NCBI RefSeq assembly: GCF_025567465.1
Contig: NZ_JAOQKI010000005.1
Span: 104,107 to 168,106 of the forward strand
Length of the DNA stretch: 64,000 nt
Source of the DNA: Roseburia_C amylophila
GTDB taxonomy: Bacteria; Bacillota; Clostridia; Lachnospirales; Lachnospiraceae
Direction: 5' to 3'
Under the pieces are notes generated by a model, which made no database searches, was not told the origin of the DNA, and saw nothing but the letters and a program-made list of their open reading frames with translations. Below are positions 32,667 through 42,561 of the stretch, one piece after another. Positions within the stretch are counted from its first letter, which is position 1, and every line of letters begins with the position of its first letter. A program made the position numbers and the translations under genes.

Positions 32667-33320
32667 ATGAGCAATATTTTTAATTATAATAATAAGCTCT
32701 TTAGTGCATTTGATAAAGTGATTAACATATTCTGCCTGAGTTTAATCTGGTTCATGGCATGTATTCCGGTTTTTACCATTGGAGCATCCTGTACTGCACT
32801 TTATTATGCAGTGAATAAAGTAATCCGCCATGGCAGAGGATATATCTGGAAAGAGTTCTGGTCATCCTTCCGTTCTAATTTCAAACAGGCAACCGTAATC
32901 TGGCTGATTTTCTTACTGATTGGTCTTGTTATGGGAGCAGACTGGTTTATCATGTTCCAGTTTATGAAAGCCGGAGCAGCGTGGGGCAAGGCTTTTGTGA
33001 TTTTTGTTGTTATGCTGGTATTTGAGATTGCAATCTGGTTATATGTATATCCGAACATTGCCCGTTTTGAAAATACCAATAAAGCAATTGTAAAGAATGC
33101 GGCACTGATGTCATTTGCACATCTGCCAAAGACCATTCTTATGCTGGTGATTTTGCTGATAATTGCATTTTTAGTATATCTGATTCCATTTTTATTAATT
33201 TTTGCACCGGCGGCATTTATTGCAATTCAGAATGGAATTATAGAGAAGATTTTCCTGCGTTATATGTCAGAGGAGGACATTGCCAAAGAAGAGGAACGGA
33301 ACCGGGAATATTTCAATTAG
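32667..33320 (+). CDS. DUF624 (YesL-like) membrane protein
   Basis: 217 residues from ATG 32667 (AAAAGGAG upstream). NIFCLSLIWFMACIPVFTIG then GASCTALYYAVNKVI is the DUF624/YesL signature; about five hydrophobic segments follow. YesL-like proteins often accompany carbohydrate transport genes, but here the gene stands between rpmF and plsX, so no substrate is suggested. The C-terminus is a charged cytosolic tail (SEEDIAKEEERNREYF). Confidence 0.85.
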   Translation: MSNIFNYNNKLFSAFDKVINIFCLSLIWFMACIPVFTIGASCTALYYAVNKVIRHGRGYIWKEFWSSFRSNFKQATVIWLIFLLIGLVMGADWFIMFQFMKAGAAWGKAFVIFVVMLVFEIAIWLYVYPNIARFENTNKAIVKNAALMSFAHLPKTILMLVILLIIAFLVYLIPFLLIFAPAAFIAIQNGIIEKIFLRYMSEEDIAKEEERNREYFN

Positions 33321-33401
33321 TTTTCTGTTGATTTCTATGGAAAGTTATAGTATATTTCAATATAGGCTTAATGTGATGGCAGATTTACAGGAGGAATGTA
33401 T

Positions 33402-34421
33402 ATGCAGGAAGTCATTAGAGTGGCAGTTGATGCAATGGGAGGCGACAACGCGCCGGGCGAAATTGTAAAAGGTGCCATCGAGGCAGTAAATACACGCAGA
33501 GATATACAGGTTGTACTGGTTGGACAGCAGGAGGTTATTGCTGAAGAATTGAAAAAGTATACCTATGAGAAAGACCAGATTGAAATTAAGAATGCAACAG
33601 AAGTAATTGAGACTGCGGAACATCCGGTAAATGCAATTCGTAAGAAAAAGGATTCATCAATTGTTGTGGGAATGAATATGGTAAAACAGAAGGAAGCAGA
33701 TGCATTTGTATCGGCAGGAAGTTCCGGAGCCGTATTAGTTGGTGGACAGGTGATTGTTGGAAGAATCCGTGGTATCGAGCGTCCGCCTTTGGCACCGCTG
33801 ATTCCGACCGAGACAGGAGTATCCCTGCTCATTGATTGTGGAGCAAATGTAGATGCCCGTTCTTCACATCTGGTACAGTTTGCCAGGATGGGTTCCATTT
33901 ATATGGAAAATGTTGTGGGAATCAAGAATCCGAGAGTTGCAATCGTAAATATCGGAGCAGAAGAAGAAAAAGGAAATGCACTGGTAAAGGAAACATATCC
34001 TTTATTAAAAGAATGCAAGGATATCAATTTTGTGGGAAGTATTGAAGCAAGAGAGATACCACATGGCGGAGCAGATGTCATTGTCTGTGAAGCGTTTGTA
34101 GGAAATGTAATCCTTAAACTTTATGAAGGACTTTCCAGTACGCTGATTGGTGTAGTAAAGCAGGGAATGCTCAGCAGCCTGAAGAGTAAGATTGGTGCAG
34201 CATTGGCATTGCCGGCACTGAAGAAGACATTAAAATCTTTCGATGCATCCCAGTATGGCGGGGCACCATTGCTTGGACTGAATGGACTGGTGGTTAAAAC
34301 ACATGGAAGCTCCAAGGCGAAGGAAGTAAAGAATTCCATCATTCAGTGTGTTACATTTAAAGAACAGGATATCAATAATAAAATCAAAAAAAATATAGTA
34401 ATTTCTGAAACAGAAGAATAG
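33402..34421 (+). CDS. plsX: Phosphate acyltransferase PlsX
   Basis: 339 residues. Two ATGs are possible; 33402 has AGGAGG 7 bases upstream while 33396 is only one base from it, so 33402 is chosen. VAVDAMGGDNAPGEIVKGA, SAGSSGAVLVGG and GNVILKLYEGLSS are PlsX signatures. It makes acyl-phosphate from acyl-ACP for PlsY in phospholipid synthesis. The acpP gene follows 13 bases later. Confidence 0.96.
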   Translation: MQEVIRVAVDAMGGDNAPGEIVKGAIEAVNTRRDIQVVLVGQQEVIAEELKKYTYEKDQIEIKNATEVIETAEHPVNAIRKKKDSSIVVGMNMVKQKEADAFVSAGSSGAVLVGGQVIVGRIRGIERPPLAPLIPTETGVSLLIDCGANVDARSSHLVQFARMGSIYMENVVGIKNPRVAIVNIGAEEEKGNALVKETYPLLKECKDINFVGSIEAREIPHGGADVIVCEAFVGNVILKLYEGLSSTLIGVVKQGMLSSLKSKIGAALALPALKKTLKSFDASQYGGAPLLGLNGLVVKTHGSSKAKEVKNSIIQCVTFKEQDINNKIKKNIVISETEE

Positions 34422-34434
34422 AAAGGAAAAGATT

Positions 34435-34665
34435 ATGGAATTTGAAAAACTGAAAAAAATTATTGCAGAAGTCCTGAATGTGGACGAAGAAGAGATTAGT
34501 ATGGAAACTACTTTTGTAGATGACCTTGGCGCAGATTCATTGGATGTTTTCCAGATTATCATGGGTCTGGAGGAAGAATTTGATATTGAGATTCCAAATG
34601 AAGAAGCAGAGAAAATTGTTACTGTAGGCGATGCGGTAGAGCAGATAAAGAGTGCGCTGAACTAA
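34435..34665 (+). CDS. acpP: Acyl carrier protein
   Basis: 76 residues. The phosphopantetheine attachment motif DDLGADSLDVFQ places the Ser near residue 37. It is acidic throughout. It carries acyl chains in fatty-acid and phospholipid synthesis, in line with the PlsX neighbour. AAAGGAAAAG precedes the ATG. Confidence 0.96.
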   Translation: MEFEKLKKIIAEVLNVDEEEISMETTFVDDLGADSLDVFQIIMGLEEEFDIEIPNEEAEKIVTVGDAVEQIKSALN

Positions 34666-34707
34666 AAGCAGAATAGACAGTATTCTTCAAAGGAAGCATA
34701 TTGTGCG

Positions 34708-34736
34708 AAAGAGTCCGGCATGCCGGATTCTTTTTT
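34708..34736 (+). terminator. Intrinsic terminator after acpP
   Basis: AGAGTCCGGCA and TGCCGGATTCT pair, followed by TTTTT. It lies upstream of rnc, so rnc relies on read-through or on a promoter within the repeat that follows. Confidence 0.85.
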
Positions 34737-34737
34737 G

Positions 34738-34860
34738 CTTTACAGGAAATTTCTTTCCTGTAAAGTAAAAAACGCTCCGCGAGGATGCACACTGCGGCGT
34801 ATAAGGTAGATGTCGCAAGCGACCGCCGCAGGCGGCTTGCAAAGCGTGTTTCCCGTAGTT
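34738..34860 (+). repeat. Family-2 structured repeat, copy 1
   Basis: Begins in the terminator U-tract. Hairpin CTTTACAGGAAA/TTTCCTGTAAAG, then AAACGCT pairing with AGCGTGTTT across the element. Inside, CTGCGGCG pairs with CGCCGCAG around GTCGC-AA-GCGAC. It matches 61647-61866, which has a longer insert. It ends about 20-30 bases before the rnc ribosome binding site. It encodes no credible protein. Confidence 0.85.
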
Positions 34861-34894
34861 TGCGGGCAGCATCGACAGTTAGAAGGAGAAAATA

Positions 34895-35593
34895 GTGAGC
34901 AGATTACATGAATTTGAAGAAGTGATAGGATATCATTTCAACAATCAGGGATTATTAAGACAGGCATTAACCCATAGTTCCTATGCCAATGAAAGACATA
35001 TGAAGAAGCACTCAGATAATGAGCGGCTGGAATTCTTAGGCGATGCAGTGCTTGAGGTTACATCCAGTGAATTCTTATACCAGAAGTATCCGGATTATTC
35101 GGAAGGTGAACTGACCAAGCTCCGGGCAAGCCTTGTGTGTGAGCCGACACTGGCATTTTGTACCAGAGCAATTGATTTGGGAAAATATCTGTATCTGGGA
35201 AAAGGAGAGGATTTAACAGGAGGAAGGAATCGGAAATCCATTCTTTCGGATGCATTGGAAGCAGTAATAGGAGCAATTTTTCTGGATGGTGGTTTTGCTA
35301 ATGCAAAAGAGTTTGTGTTAAAATACATTCTGACAGACATTGAGCACAAACAGCTCTTTTATGATAGCAAGACTATCCTGCAGGAGATAGTACAGGCAGG
35401 ATATAATGAAGAACTGAATTATCAGTTGATCCGGGAAGAAGGACCGGATCATGATAAGCGGTTTGTGGTAGAAGCCAGAATCGGAGTAAAGTCCATTGGA
35501 GAGGGAATGGGACATACAAAGAAAGCAGCAGAACAGGAAGCTGCATATCAGGCGCTGCTTAAGCTGAAACAGCAGGAGAATAAGCGCTCTTAA
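34895..35593 (+). CDS. rnc: Ribonuclease III
   Basis: 232 residues starting at GTG 34895 with AAGGAG upstream. The catalytic signature NERLEFLGDAVLEVTSSEFL sits in the N-terminal endonuclease domain, and the dsRNA-binding domain (TILQEIVQAG to GHTKKAAEQEAAYQALLKL) follows. It cleaves double-stranded RNA in rRNA processing and mRNA turnover. It is followed closely by smc and ftsY, the standard Firmicutes order. Confidence 0.96.
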   Translation: MSRLHEFEEVIGYHFNNQGLLRQALTHSSYANERHMKKHSDNERLEFLGDAVLEVTSSEFLYQKYPDYSEGELTKLRASLVCEPTLAFCTRAIDLGKYLYLGKGEDLTGGRNRKSILSDALEAVIGAIFLDGGFANAKEFVLKYILTDIEHKQLFYDSKTILQEIVQAGYNEELNYQLIREEGPDHDKRFVVEARIGVKSIGEGMGHTKKAAEQEAAYQALLKLKQQENKRS

Positions 35594-35605
35594 ACGGAGG
35601 AAGTT

Positions 35606-38600
35606 ATGTATCTCAAAAGTATTGAAATTCACGGTTTTAAATCATTTGCAAATAAAATTGTATTTGATTTTCACAACGGAATCACAGGCATTGTGGGGCC
35701 AAACGGTAGTGGAAAAAGTAATGTTGCGGACGCAGTGCGCTGGGTATTGGGAGAACAGAGTGCCAAGCAGCTACGTGGCGCAAGCATGCAGGATGTTATT
35801 TTTGCGGGAACAGAGAATCGTAAGCCATTAAGTTATGCATATGTTGCGATTACATTAGACAATGCAGACCATCAGCTTGCGGTAGATTATTCAGAAGTAA
35901 CGGTAGCCCGAAGAGTATACCGTTCCGGAGAAAGTGAATATCTTATCAATGGCAATCCATGCCGTCTGAAGGATGTAAGCGAGCTTTTTTATGATACCGG
36001 TATCGGTAAAGAAGGTTATTCTATTATCGGACAGGGTCAGATTGAGCGAATCTTAAGCGGTAAGCCGGAGGAAAGAAGAGAACTTTTCGATGAAGCGGCA
36101 GGAATTGTAAAATATAAGAGAAGAAAAGTAACCGCCCAGAAGAAATTAGAAAGTGAGCGGGAGAACCTGGTACGTGTCAATGACATTTTGACAGAGTTGG
36201 AGCGTCAGGTAGGACCGTTGGAGAAACAGTCAGAGACCGCAAGAATCTATCTTAAGAAAAAGGAAGAGTTAAAGACCTTGGATGTTAACATGTTCCTTTT
36301 AGAGATGGAGCGGATTGAGACCCAGACCAAAGAAGTAGAAGAAAAGTTTAAAATTGCAGATACCCAGTTAAAAGAAGACAACGAGGCATACGAGAATATC
36401 AAAGCGGAGTATGAGAAAAAAGAGCAGGACATGGAAGAAATGGATGCGAAAATCACAGAAATCCGCGAAGAACTCAGCAATACCAATGTCATGAAGGGAA
36501 AACTGGAAGGTCAGATTAATGTATTAAATGAGCAGATTAAGGCTGCACAGATGACAGATGACAGCTTAAAAGCACGTTTGGAGCAGTTAGAAAGTGACCG
36601 GAAAGAAAGAAAAGAACAGCAGGAGCATTATCTTGCACAGAAGCAGGAAATTGACAGCCAGGTAGCAGAGATTGAAGCACGCAAGCAGGCAGCTTCTGAT
36701 GAGTTAGAAAAGATTCAGAAGGAAATTGCCCGCTGTACACAGGGCATCGAAGAAGGCAAGAATGAGATTATTGAGATTCTGAATAATAAAGCTTCCACAA
36801 AAGCAAAATTACAGAAATTCGATACCATGGCAGAGCAGGTAAATATCCGCAAAGCCCAGTTGAATCAGCGTCTCTTAAAGCGTAAAAGCGAAGAAGCAGA
36901 TTTGCAGAGTGTATTGTCAGAATATCAGGACAAATTAGCAGGAGTAAGTCGTGAGATTGAAGCATTAAAGGCAAAAGAAAAAGAGACCGCAGACTTAATT
37001 CAAAGCTGGCGTAAGAAAACAGCAGAGAACCGGAGTGCCTTAGAAAAAGCAACTATTGATTATAATAAGGGAGAATCCCGTCTTGAGACCTTAAAAAATA
37101 TTGCAGAGCGTTATGAAGGCTATGGAAACAGTATTCGTAAGGTAATGGAGCAGAAGGATAAGGAAGGCGGAATCCTCGGCGTTGTGGCAGACCTCATTCA
37201 GGTGGACAAGAAGTATGAGACAGCCATTGAAGTTGCACTCAGTGGAAACATCCAGAACATTGTTACGAAAGACGAGCAGACAGCAAAGAAAATGATTGCT
37301 TATCTGAAACAGAATCGTCTGGGACGTGCCACATTCCTGCCGCTGACCAGTGTTACCGGTAAGGATAACAGCAAGCAGGATGTATTCTTAAAAGAAGAAG
37401 GCGTAATCGGAAAGGCAGATACGCTGGTAAAACATGATGCAAAATTTGACGGTGTAATGTCCTATCTTCTTGGAAGAGTCTTTGTTATGGACTCCATTGA
37501 CCATGCGTTGGCACTGGCGAAGAAGAGCCATTATTCTTTACATATGGTAACCTTGGAGGGTGAGTATTTAAGCCCGGGTGGTTCCATTGCCGGTGGTGCC
37601 TTTAAGAATACCGGTAATCTTCTGGGAAGAAAACGCGAAATTGACGATTTGACGAAGAGACTGGAAGAACTGAAGAAAACTATTGCATCCTGCAAGGAGC
37701 GGAGCGAAGAAATCCGCACTGCACAGGAACTTGCCATGCAGGATATGGAAAAGGTACGGACTGATTTACAGGAACAGTATTTACAGCAGAATACAGCCAG
37801 GATGAATGTAGACCGTACCTTGCAGCAGAAGAATGAAAGCGAGAGCGTATTTGAAGGCTTAAAGAATGAGAGCCAGGATATTGAAGAACAGTTGACGGAT
37901 ATTAAGAAGGGCAAGGAACGTACGGAAGAGGAAATCAAAGAAGCAGAAGTACGGGAAGAAGAAATCAAAGCCCAGGCTGAGCAGTTCCAGGTAATTTTAG
38001 AAGAACAGATGAAACTGGAAGAGGCTGCAACTGAAGCTGTTTCCAAGGTGCAGTTAGAGGAAGCCGGATTCACACAGAAACAGGAATTCATACAGGAAAA
38101 CTTAGAACGTGTGGAAGAAGAATTAGAGCGTGTATACAAGAATCAGGAGTCTTTGAAGAATCAGTCAGCAGAATCCAAAGAAGATGCAAAACGTCATGAG
38201 GCAGACATAGAAGCCATCCGAAAGACCATTCTTGCATCCGATGAGAATTATGCGGCATTGAATCAGAAGCTTTCTGAGAGCATTGCTGCAAAAGAACAGA
38301 TGTCAGCGGAGTATAAGGGATTCTTTGAACGAAGAGAAGAGATTTCCAAGCGGATTGCAAATCTTGACAAAGAGATTTTCCGACTGAACAGCCAGAGAGA
38401 GAAGTTAGAAGAGGCAGGTGAATACCAGACCAATTATATGTGGGAGGAATATGAGCTGACTCCGCATAACGCATTGCTGCTTCGCAATGAAGAATATCAG
38501 GATTTGCCGGAACTTAAGAAACAGATTTACGGTATCAAGGATGATATCCGAAAATTGGGTGATGTCAATGTCAATGCCATTGAAGAATATAAAGAAATCA

Positions 38601-39166
38601 GTGAACGTTATACGTTTTTAAAGACGCAGCATGATGATTTAGTAGAAGCAGAGCAGACGCTGGTGGGTATCATTGAAGATCTGGATACCGGAATGCGCAA
38701 GCAGTTTACCGAGAAGTTTGCGGAAATCCAGCATGAATTTGACAAGGCATTTAAGGATCTCTTTGGTGGTGGTAAAGGAACCTTAGAGTTAGTCGAGGAT
38801 GAGGACATCTTAGAGTGTGGCATCCGTATTATTGCGCAGCCACCTGGAAAGAAGCTGCAGAACATGATGCAGTTGTCCGGTGGAGAGAAATCGTTGACAG
38901 CCATTGCACTGTTATTTGCAATTCAGAACTTAAAGCCATCCCCATTCTGTCTTTTAGACGAGATTGAGGCAGCGTTAGATGATTCTAACGTAGGACGTTT
39001 TGCAAAATATCTGCATAAATTAACGAAGAATACGCAGTTTATTATCATTACGCACCGAAGAGGAACCATGGCAGCAGCCGACCGCCTGTACGGAATTACC
39101 ATGCAGGAGAAGGGTGTATCCACACTGGTAAGTGTAAATCTGATTGAAGAAGATTTAGATAAATAA
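35606..39166 (+). CDS. smc: Chromosome segregation ATPase SMC
   Basis: 1186 residues. Walker A GPNGSGKSNVADAVRWVLGE (about residue 32), long coiled coils (about 170-500 and 680-1020), the hinge domain between (about 515-660), the ABC signature LSGGEKSLTAIALL (about 1090) and Walker B FCLLDEIEAALDDSNV (about 1115). It is the core of the SMC-ScpAB condensin loaded near the origin. It starts 12 bases after rnc with CGGAGG-type sequence upstream. Confidence 0.98.
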   Translation: MYLKSIEIHGFKSFANKIVFDFHNGITGIVGPNGSGKSNVADAVRWVLGEQSAKQLRGASMQDVIFAGTENRKPLSYAYVAITLDNADHQLAVDYSEVTVARRVYRSGESEYLINGNPCRLKDVSELFYDTGIGKEGYSIIGQGQIERILSGKPEERRELFDEAAGIVKYKRRKVTAQKKLESERENLVRVNDILTELERQVGPLEKQSETARIYLKKKEELKTLDVNMFLLEMERIETQTKEVEEKFKIADTQLKEDNEAYENIKAEYEKKEQDMEEMDAKITEIREELSNTNVMKGKLEGQINVLNEQIKAAQMTDDSLKARLEQLESDRKERKEQQEHYLAQKQEIDSQVAEIEARKQAASDELEKIQKEIARCTQGIEEGKNEIIEILNNKASTKAKLQKFDTMAEQVNIRKAQLNQRLLKRKSEEADLQSVLSEYQDKLAGVSREIEALKAKEKETADLIQSWRKKTAENRSALEKATIDYNKGESRLETLKNIAERYEGYGNSIRKVMEQKDKEGGILGVVADLIQVDKKYETAIEVALSGNIQNIVTKDEQTAKKMIAYLKQNRLGRATFLPLTSVTGKDNSKQDVFLKEEGVIGKADTLVKHDAKFDGVMSYLLGRVFVMDSIDHALALAKKSHYSLHMVTLEGEYLSPGGSIAGGAFKNTGNLLGRKREIDDLTKRLEELKKTIASCKERSEEIRTAQELAMQDMEKVRTDLQEQYLQQNTARMNVDRTLQQKNESESVFEGLKNESQDIEEQLTDIKKGKERTEEEIKEAEVREEEIKAQAEQFQVILEEQMKLEEAATEAVSKVQLEEAGFTQKQEFIQENLERVEEELERVYKNQESLKNQSAESKEDAKRHEADIEAIRKTILASDENYAALNQKLSESIAAKEQMSAEYKGFFERREEISKRIANLDKEIFRLNSQREKLEEAGEYQTNYMWEEYELTPHNALLLRNEEYQDLPELKKQIYGIKDDIRKLGDVNVNAIEEYKEISERYTFLKTQHDDLVEAEQTLVGIIEDLDTGMRKQFTEKFAEIQHEFDKAFKDLFGGGKGTLELVEDEDILECGIRIIAQPPGKKLQNMMQLSGGEKSLTAIALLFAIQNLKPSPFCLLDEIEAALDDSNVGRFAKYLHKLTKNTQFIIITHRRGTMAAADRLYGITMQEKGVSTLVSVNLIEEDLDK

Positions 39167-39171
39167 GAGAA

Positions 39172-40167
39172 ATGAACAGAGAAAGAAGTGACAAGATGGA
39201 AGAAGAAAAGAAAGAGAAAAAAGGCTTTTTTGCCCGCCTTGTATCAGGATTAACCAAGACAAGAGATAACATTGTATCCGGTATTGATTCTGTATTTCAT
39301 GGATTTTCACATATTGATGATGATTTCTATGAAGAAATCGAAGAGATTCTGATTATGGGAGACCTTGGTGTACATACCACAGAGGCAATTTTGGACAAGT
39401 TAAAGGAACGTGTCAAAGAAGAAAAAATCAAAGAGCCGGCAGACTGTAAAGAGCTTCTGATTCAGAGTATCAAAGAGCAGATGGATGTAGGTGAGACTGC
39501 ATACCGCTTCGAGGAAGAAAAATCTGTCGTTTTAGTCATTGGTGTAAACGGAGTCGGAAAGACAACCTCTGTTGGCAAGCTGGCAGGTAAATTAAAGAGT
39601 CAGGGTAAACGCGTGGTTTTAGCAGCGGCAGATACCTTCCGTGCAGCGGCAGGAGACCAGTTAAAGGAATGGGCGAACCGTGCCGGAGTAGACATGATTG
39701 GCGGTCAGGAGGGTGCTGACCCGGGCTCTGTGGTATACGATGCAGTAGCAGCTGCGAAAGCAAGAAAGGCAGATGTCCTTTTGTGCGATACTGCCGGACG
39801 GCTTCATAACAAGAAAAACCTGATGGAAGAGCTTCGCAAAATCAACCGTATTCTGGAAAAAGAATATTCCGATGCATACCGCGAGACCTTGGTAGTATTG
39901 GATGCTACAACCGGACAGAATGCACTGGCACAGGCAAGACAGTTTGCAGAGGTGGCAGACATTACCGGAATTATTTTAACGAAAATGGACGGAACCGCAA
40001 AAGGTGGTATTGCAGTTGCCATTCAGTCAGAGCTTGGCATCCCTGTAAAATATATCGGTGTCGGTGAAAGCATAGATGATTTACAGAAATTTGATTCCGG
40101 GCAGTTTGTAAATGCATTGTTTGATGTAAAGGAAGATTCGGGAGAAGAAGGAGAGACAGAATGTTAA
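39172..40167 (+). CDS. ftsY: Signal recognition particle receptor FtsY
   Basis: 331 residues (ATG 39196 is an alternative start; neither has a strong Shine-Dalgarno). A short charged A region precedes the NG GTPase domain: GVNGVGKTTSVGKLAGKL (about 123), AADTFRAAAGDQL, DTAGR and TKMDGTAKGG. It docks SRP-ribosome complexes at the membrane for cotranslational insertion. Its stop overlaps the ilvA start by 7 bases. Confidence 0.96.
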   Translation: MNRERSDKMEEEKKEKKGFFARLVSGLTKTRDNIVSGIDSVFHGFSHIDDDFYEEIEEILIMGDLGVHTTEAILDKLKERVKEEKIKEPADCKELLIQSIKEQMDVGETAYRFEEEKSVVLVIGVNGVGKTTSVGKLAGKLKSQGKRVVLAAADTFRAAAGDQLKEWANRAGVDMIGGQEGADPGSVVYDAVAAAKARKADVLLCDTAGRLHNKKNLMEELRKINRILEKEYSDAYRETLVVLDATTGQNALAQARQFAEVADITGIILTKMDGTAKGGIAVAIQSELGIPVKYIGVGESIDDLQKFDSGQFVNALFDVKEDSGEEGETEC

Positions 40168-41372
40168 CATTAGATAAATTTGAAGAAGCAAGTGAAAAAG
40201 TAAAAGAAGTAACTTTGGAGACCAAATTAATTTACAGCAATTATTTGAGTGAGCAGACCGGTAACAAAGTATATCTGAAACCAGAAAATATGCAGTTTAC
40301 CGGAGCATATAAGGTACGTGGAGCCTACTATAAAATCAGCACTTTATCCGAAGAAGAAAGAGAGAGGGGACTGATTACCGCTTCCGCAGGAAACCATGCC
40401 CAGGGTGTTGCCTATGCAGCAAAATGCTATGGTTGTAAAGCAACCATCGTTATGCCAACCACAACACCACTGATTAAAGTAAACCGTACCAAGAGCTATG
40501 GTGCTGATGTAGTACTTTATGGAGATGTTTATGATGAAGCATGTGCACATGCTTATGAACTGGCTGAGAAGCATGGATATACCTTTATCCATCCTTTTGA
40601 TGATTTGACGGTTGCAACCGGTCAGGGAACCATTGCCATGGAAATCTTTAAAGAACTTCCGCTGGTTGAGTATATTTTAGTTCCAATCGGAGGAGGCGGA
40701 CTGGCAACCGGTGTTTCCACTCTTGCCAAATTACTGAATCCAAAGATTAAAGTGATTGGTGTAGAACCGGCTGGAGCAAATTGTATGCAGGCTTCCTTTA
40801 AGGCGGGTAAGGTTACAACACTTCCGGCAGTAAATACCATTGCAGATGGTACCGCAGTAAAGACTCCGGGAGAAAAAATCTTCCCATATATTCAGAAGAA
40901 CTTAGACGATATCATCACCGTAAGTGATGATGAGCTGGTCGTATCCTTCCTTGATATGGTAGAAAACCATAAGATGGTGGTAGAGAACTCCGGTTTACTT
41001 ACCGTTGCCGCATTAAAGCATCTGAATGTGAAAGACAAACGGGTCGTATCTATCTTGAGCGGTGGAAACATGGATGTCATTACCATGTCTTCCGTTGTTC
41101 AGCAGGGACTTATTTTCCGTGACAGAATCTTTACTGTATCTGTACTGCTTCCGGATAAGCCGGGTGAGCTTTGTAAAGTGTCCGGAATCATCGCAAGAGA
41201 GCAGGGAAATGTTATCAAGCTGGAGCATAACCAGTTTGTAACAACCAACCGTACCGCGGCAGTTGAACTTCGCATTACATTAGAGTGCTTTGGACCGGAG
41301 CATAAACAGCAGATTATCAATGCTTTGGAAAAAGAAGGCTATAAACCAAAACAGGTTCGTACCAGCCTGTAA
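40161..41372 (+). CDS. ilvA: Threonine ammonia-lyase
   Basis: 403 residues. PLP-binding Lys lies in FTGAYKVRGAYYKI. SAGNHAQGVAYAAK and the glycine loop PIGGGGLATGV are typical of the fold-type II threonine deaminases. The C-terminal ACT-like domain (FTVSVLLPDKPGELCKVSGI) suggests allosteric control. The length fits the short biosynthetic/catabolic IlvA-TdcB forms rather than the 500-residue E. coli IlvA. It makes 2-oxobutanoate from threonine. Confidence 0.92.
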   Translation: MLTLDKFEEASEKVKEVTLETKLIYSNYLSEQTGNKVYLKPENMQFTGAYKVRGAYYKISTLSEEERERGLITASAGNHAQGVAYAAKCYGCKATIVMPTTTPLIKVNRTKSYGADVVLYGDVYDEACAHAYELAEKHGYTFIHPFDDLTVATGQGTIAMEIFKELPLVEYILVPIGGGGLATGVSTLAKLLNPKIKVIGVEPAGANCMQASFKAGKVTTLPAVNTIADGTAVKTPGEKIFPYIQKNLDDIITVSDDELVVSFLDMVENHKMVVENSGLLTVAALKHLNVKDKRVVSILSGGNMDVITMSSVVQQGLIFRDRIFTVSVLLPDKPGELCKVSGIIAREQGNVIKLEHNQFVTTNRTAAVELRITLECFGPEHKQQIINALEKEGYKPKQVRTSL

Positions 41373-41448
41373 GGGACGTTTATTGGAAAAGGATATTTTT
41401 CAATTTCTTTGCAGACAGAAGAAAAAAGTATAGTTTGTAATAAAATAG

Positions 41449-41498
41449 AAAAAGCCGCATTGGAGAGGAAGAAAAACTTCAGCTCTGATGCGGCTTTT
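41449..41498. terminator. Bidirectional intrinsic terminator between ilvA and DUF5050
   Basis: AAAAGCCGCAT (41449-41460) pairs with ATGCGGCTTTT (41488-41498); T-runs on both strands serve the convergent genes. Confidence 0.88.
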
Positions 41499-41509
41499 GG
41501 AATGGTAGA

Positions 41510-42529
41510 TTATAATTTCTCCGGCGTAAATACACCGATATCATTTCCGGTTCCACTAAGTGGCATCTGATAACAGGCAGAGTCATTGCCGTATTCATAG
41601 AAGTAAAGGCACTGTGAGGTGGTATGTAATGCGGTATAATTACCGGATATCAGTAATTCCTCATTGCTTCCGTTGGTGAGACAGCGGTAGATACCGGCAC
41701 CCTCTCCATTTTTTTGATAATAGATATAATCCCCGGTGACGTTGTAGCAGTCAATTCTGGATGGGATGATAAGGTTGGCAGCACCGCTGCTTAAGGAATA
41801 AGTGCTTAGTCCATAATCGTTGTCACCATCCATATAATAAGCCGTGTCATTGATTACAGTCGGTTCATAACAGGTGCAGCTATAGAGTGTAGCAACAGAG
41901 TTGTCGGCAGTATCAAGCTGCAGGAGAGAGTGGGAATCGTTTTCGCCATTAAAGTACATATACTGTCCATTAGAGGAGCAGGTCTTATAAGGAAACTTAG
42001 AAACCTGTTCTTTTTTTGTGCCGTCGATTTTTATCCGATACAGGGTAGAAGCCGTTTCTTTGTCATAGTGGATGTAGTAAATATAATTTCCGTACAGTCC
42101 GGCATAAAGACTTGGGTCGTCATCTAAAATGGTAACCCTGCCTCCATTACGGTTGATACGGCATAAGCTGTTAGTTCCAAAATTCAGAAAAGAGAAATTA
42201 GTATCCTCACTCTTGTTGTTTCGGACATAGTAAACATAGTGATCATCTGCATTGATATAAGAGACGGTATCATCGGAAAGCTTCTTCATATCAGAACCAT
42301 CAGGATTCATGGAATAGAGTCGGTGGTTGTCGGAAGGATTACTGAAGAAAACAGTGCCGTTGCTTTCACAGAAAAGTCCGCCATTATAAAGATTACCGGC
42401 AGAATTTCCATTGACGTAACCGGAATTCATTTTTGTGCGGTTGAGAAAATGAATCAGACAAAAAACTGCAATCAGAATAAGAATAATTGCAATCGTGATA
42501 AAGAGCTGTTTTTTTCGTTTGTTTTTCAT
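41510..42529 (-). CDS. DUF5050-type beta-propeller protein, membrane-anchored
   Basis: 339 residues. An N-terminal membrane anchor (LFITIAIILILIAVFCLIHF) is followed by repeated blades of the kind RLYSMNPDGSDMKKL, SLCRINRNGGR, TLYRIKIDGTKKEQV and GIYRCLTNGSNEELL, separated by YVYY/YIYY motifs. This is the DUF5050/TolB-like propeller seen on Clostridia cell surfaces, probably for binding. AAAGGAGG precedes the start on the minus strand. The palindromic repeat copy C begins about 30 bases further upstream. Confidence 0.82.
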   Translation of the reverse strand: MKNKRKKQLFITIAIILILIAVFCLIHFLNRTKMNSGYVNGNSAGNLYNGGLFCESNGTVFFSNPSDNHRLYSMNPDGSDMKKLSDDTVSYINADDHYVYYVRNNKSEDTNFSFLNFGTNSLCRINRNGGRVTILDDDPSLYAGLYGNYIYYIHYDKETASTLYRIKIDGTKKEQVSKFPYKTCSSNGQYMYFNGENDSHSLLQLDTADNSVATLYSCTCYEPTVINDTAYYMDGDNDYGLSTYSLSSGAANLIIPSRIDCYNVTGDYIYYQKNGEGAGIYRCLTNGSNEELLISGNYTALHTTSQCLYFYEYGNDSACYQMPLSGTGNDIGVFTPEKL

Positions 42530-42561
42530 AAGAATCCTCCTTTGATGTTATATGTAATCAG

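Noticed and set aside
34738..34860. Family-2 repeat considered as a group IIC intron remnant because it abuts terminators
   Set aside because: No GUGYG 5' end and no domain V-like sequence; the size is too small. Only the target preference is similar.
37531..38139. Long antisense frame (202 codons) within smc
   Set aside because: Ser/Phe-rich mirror of the coiled coil; no start signal.
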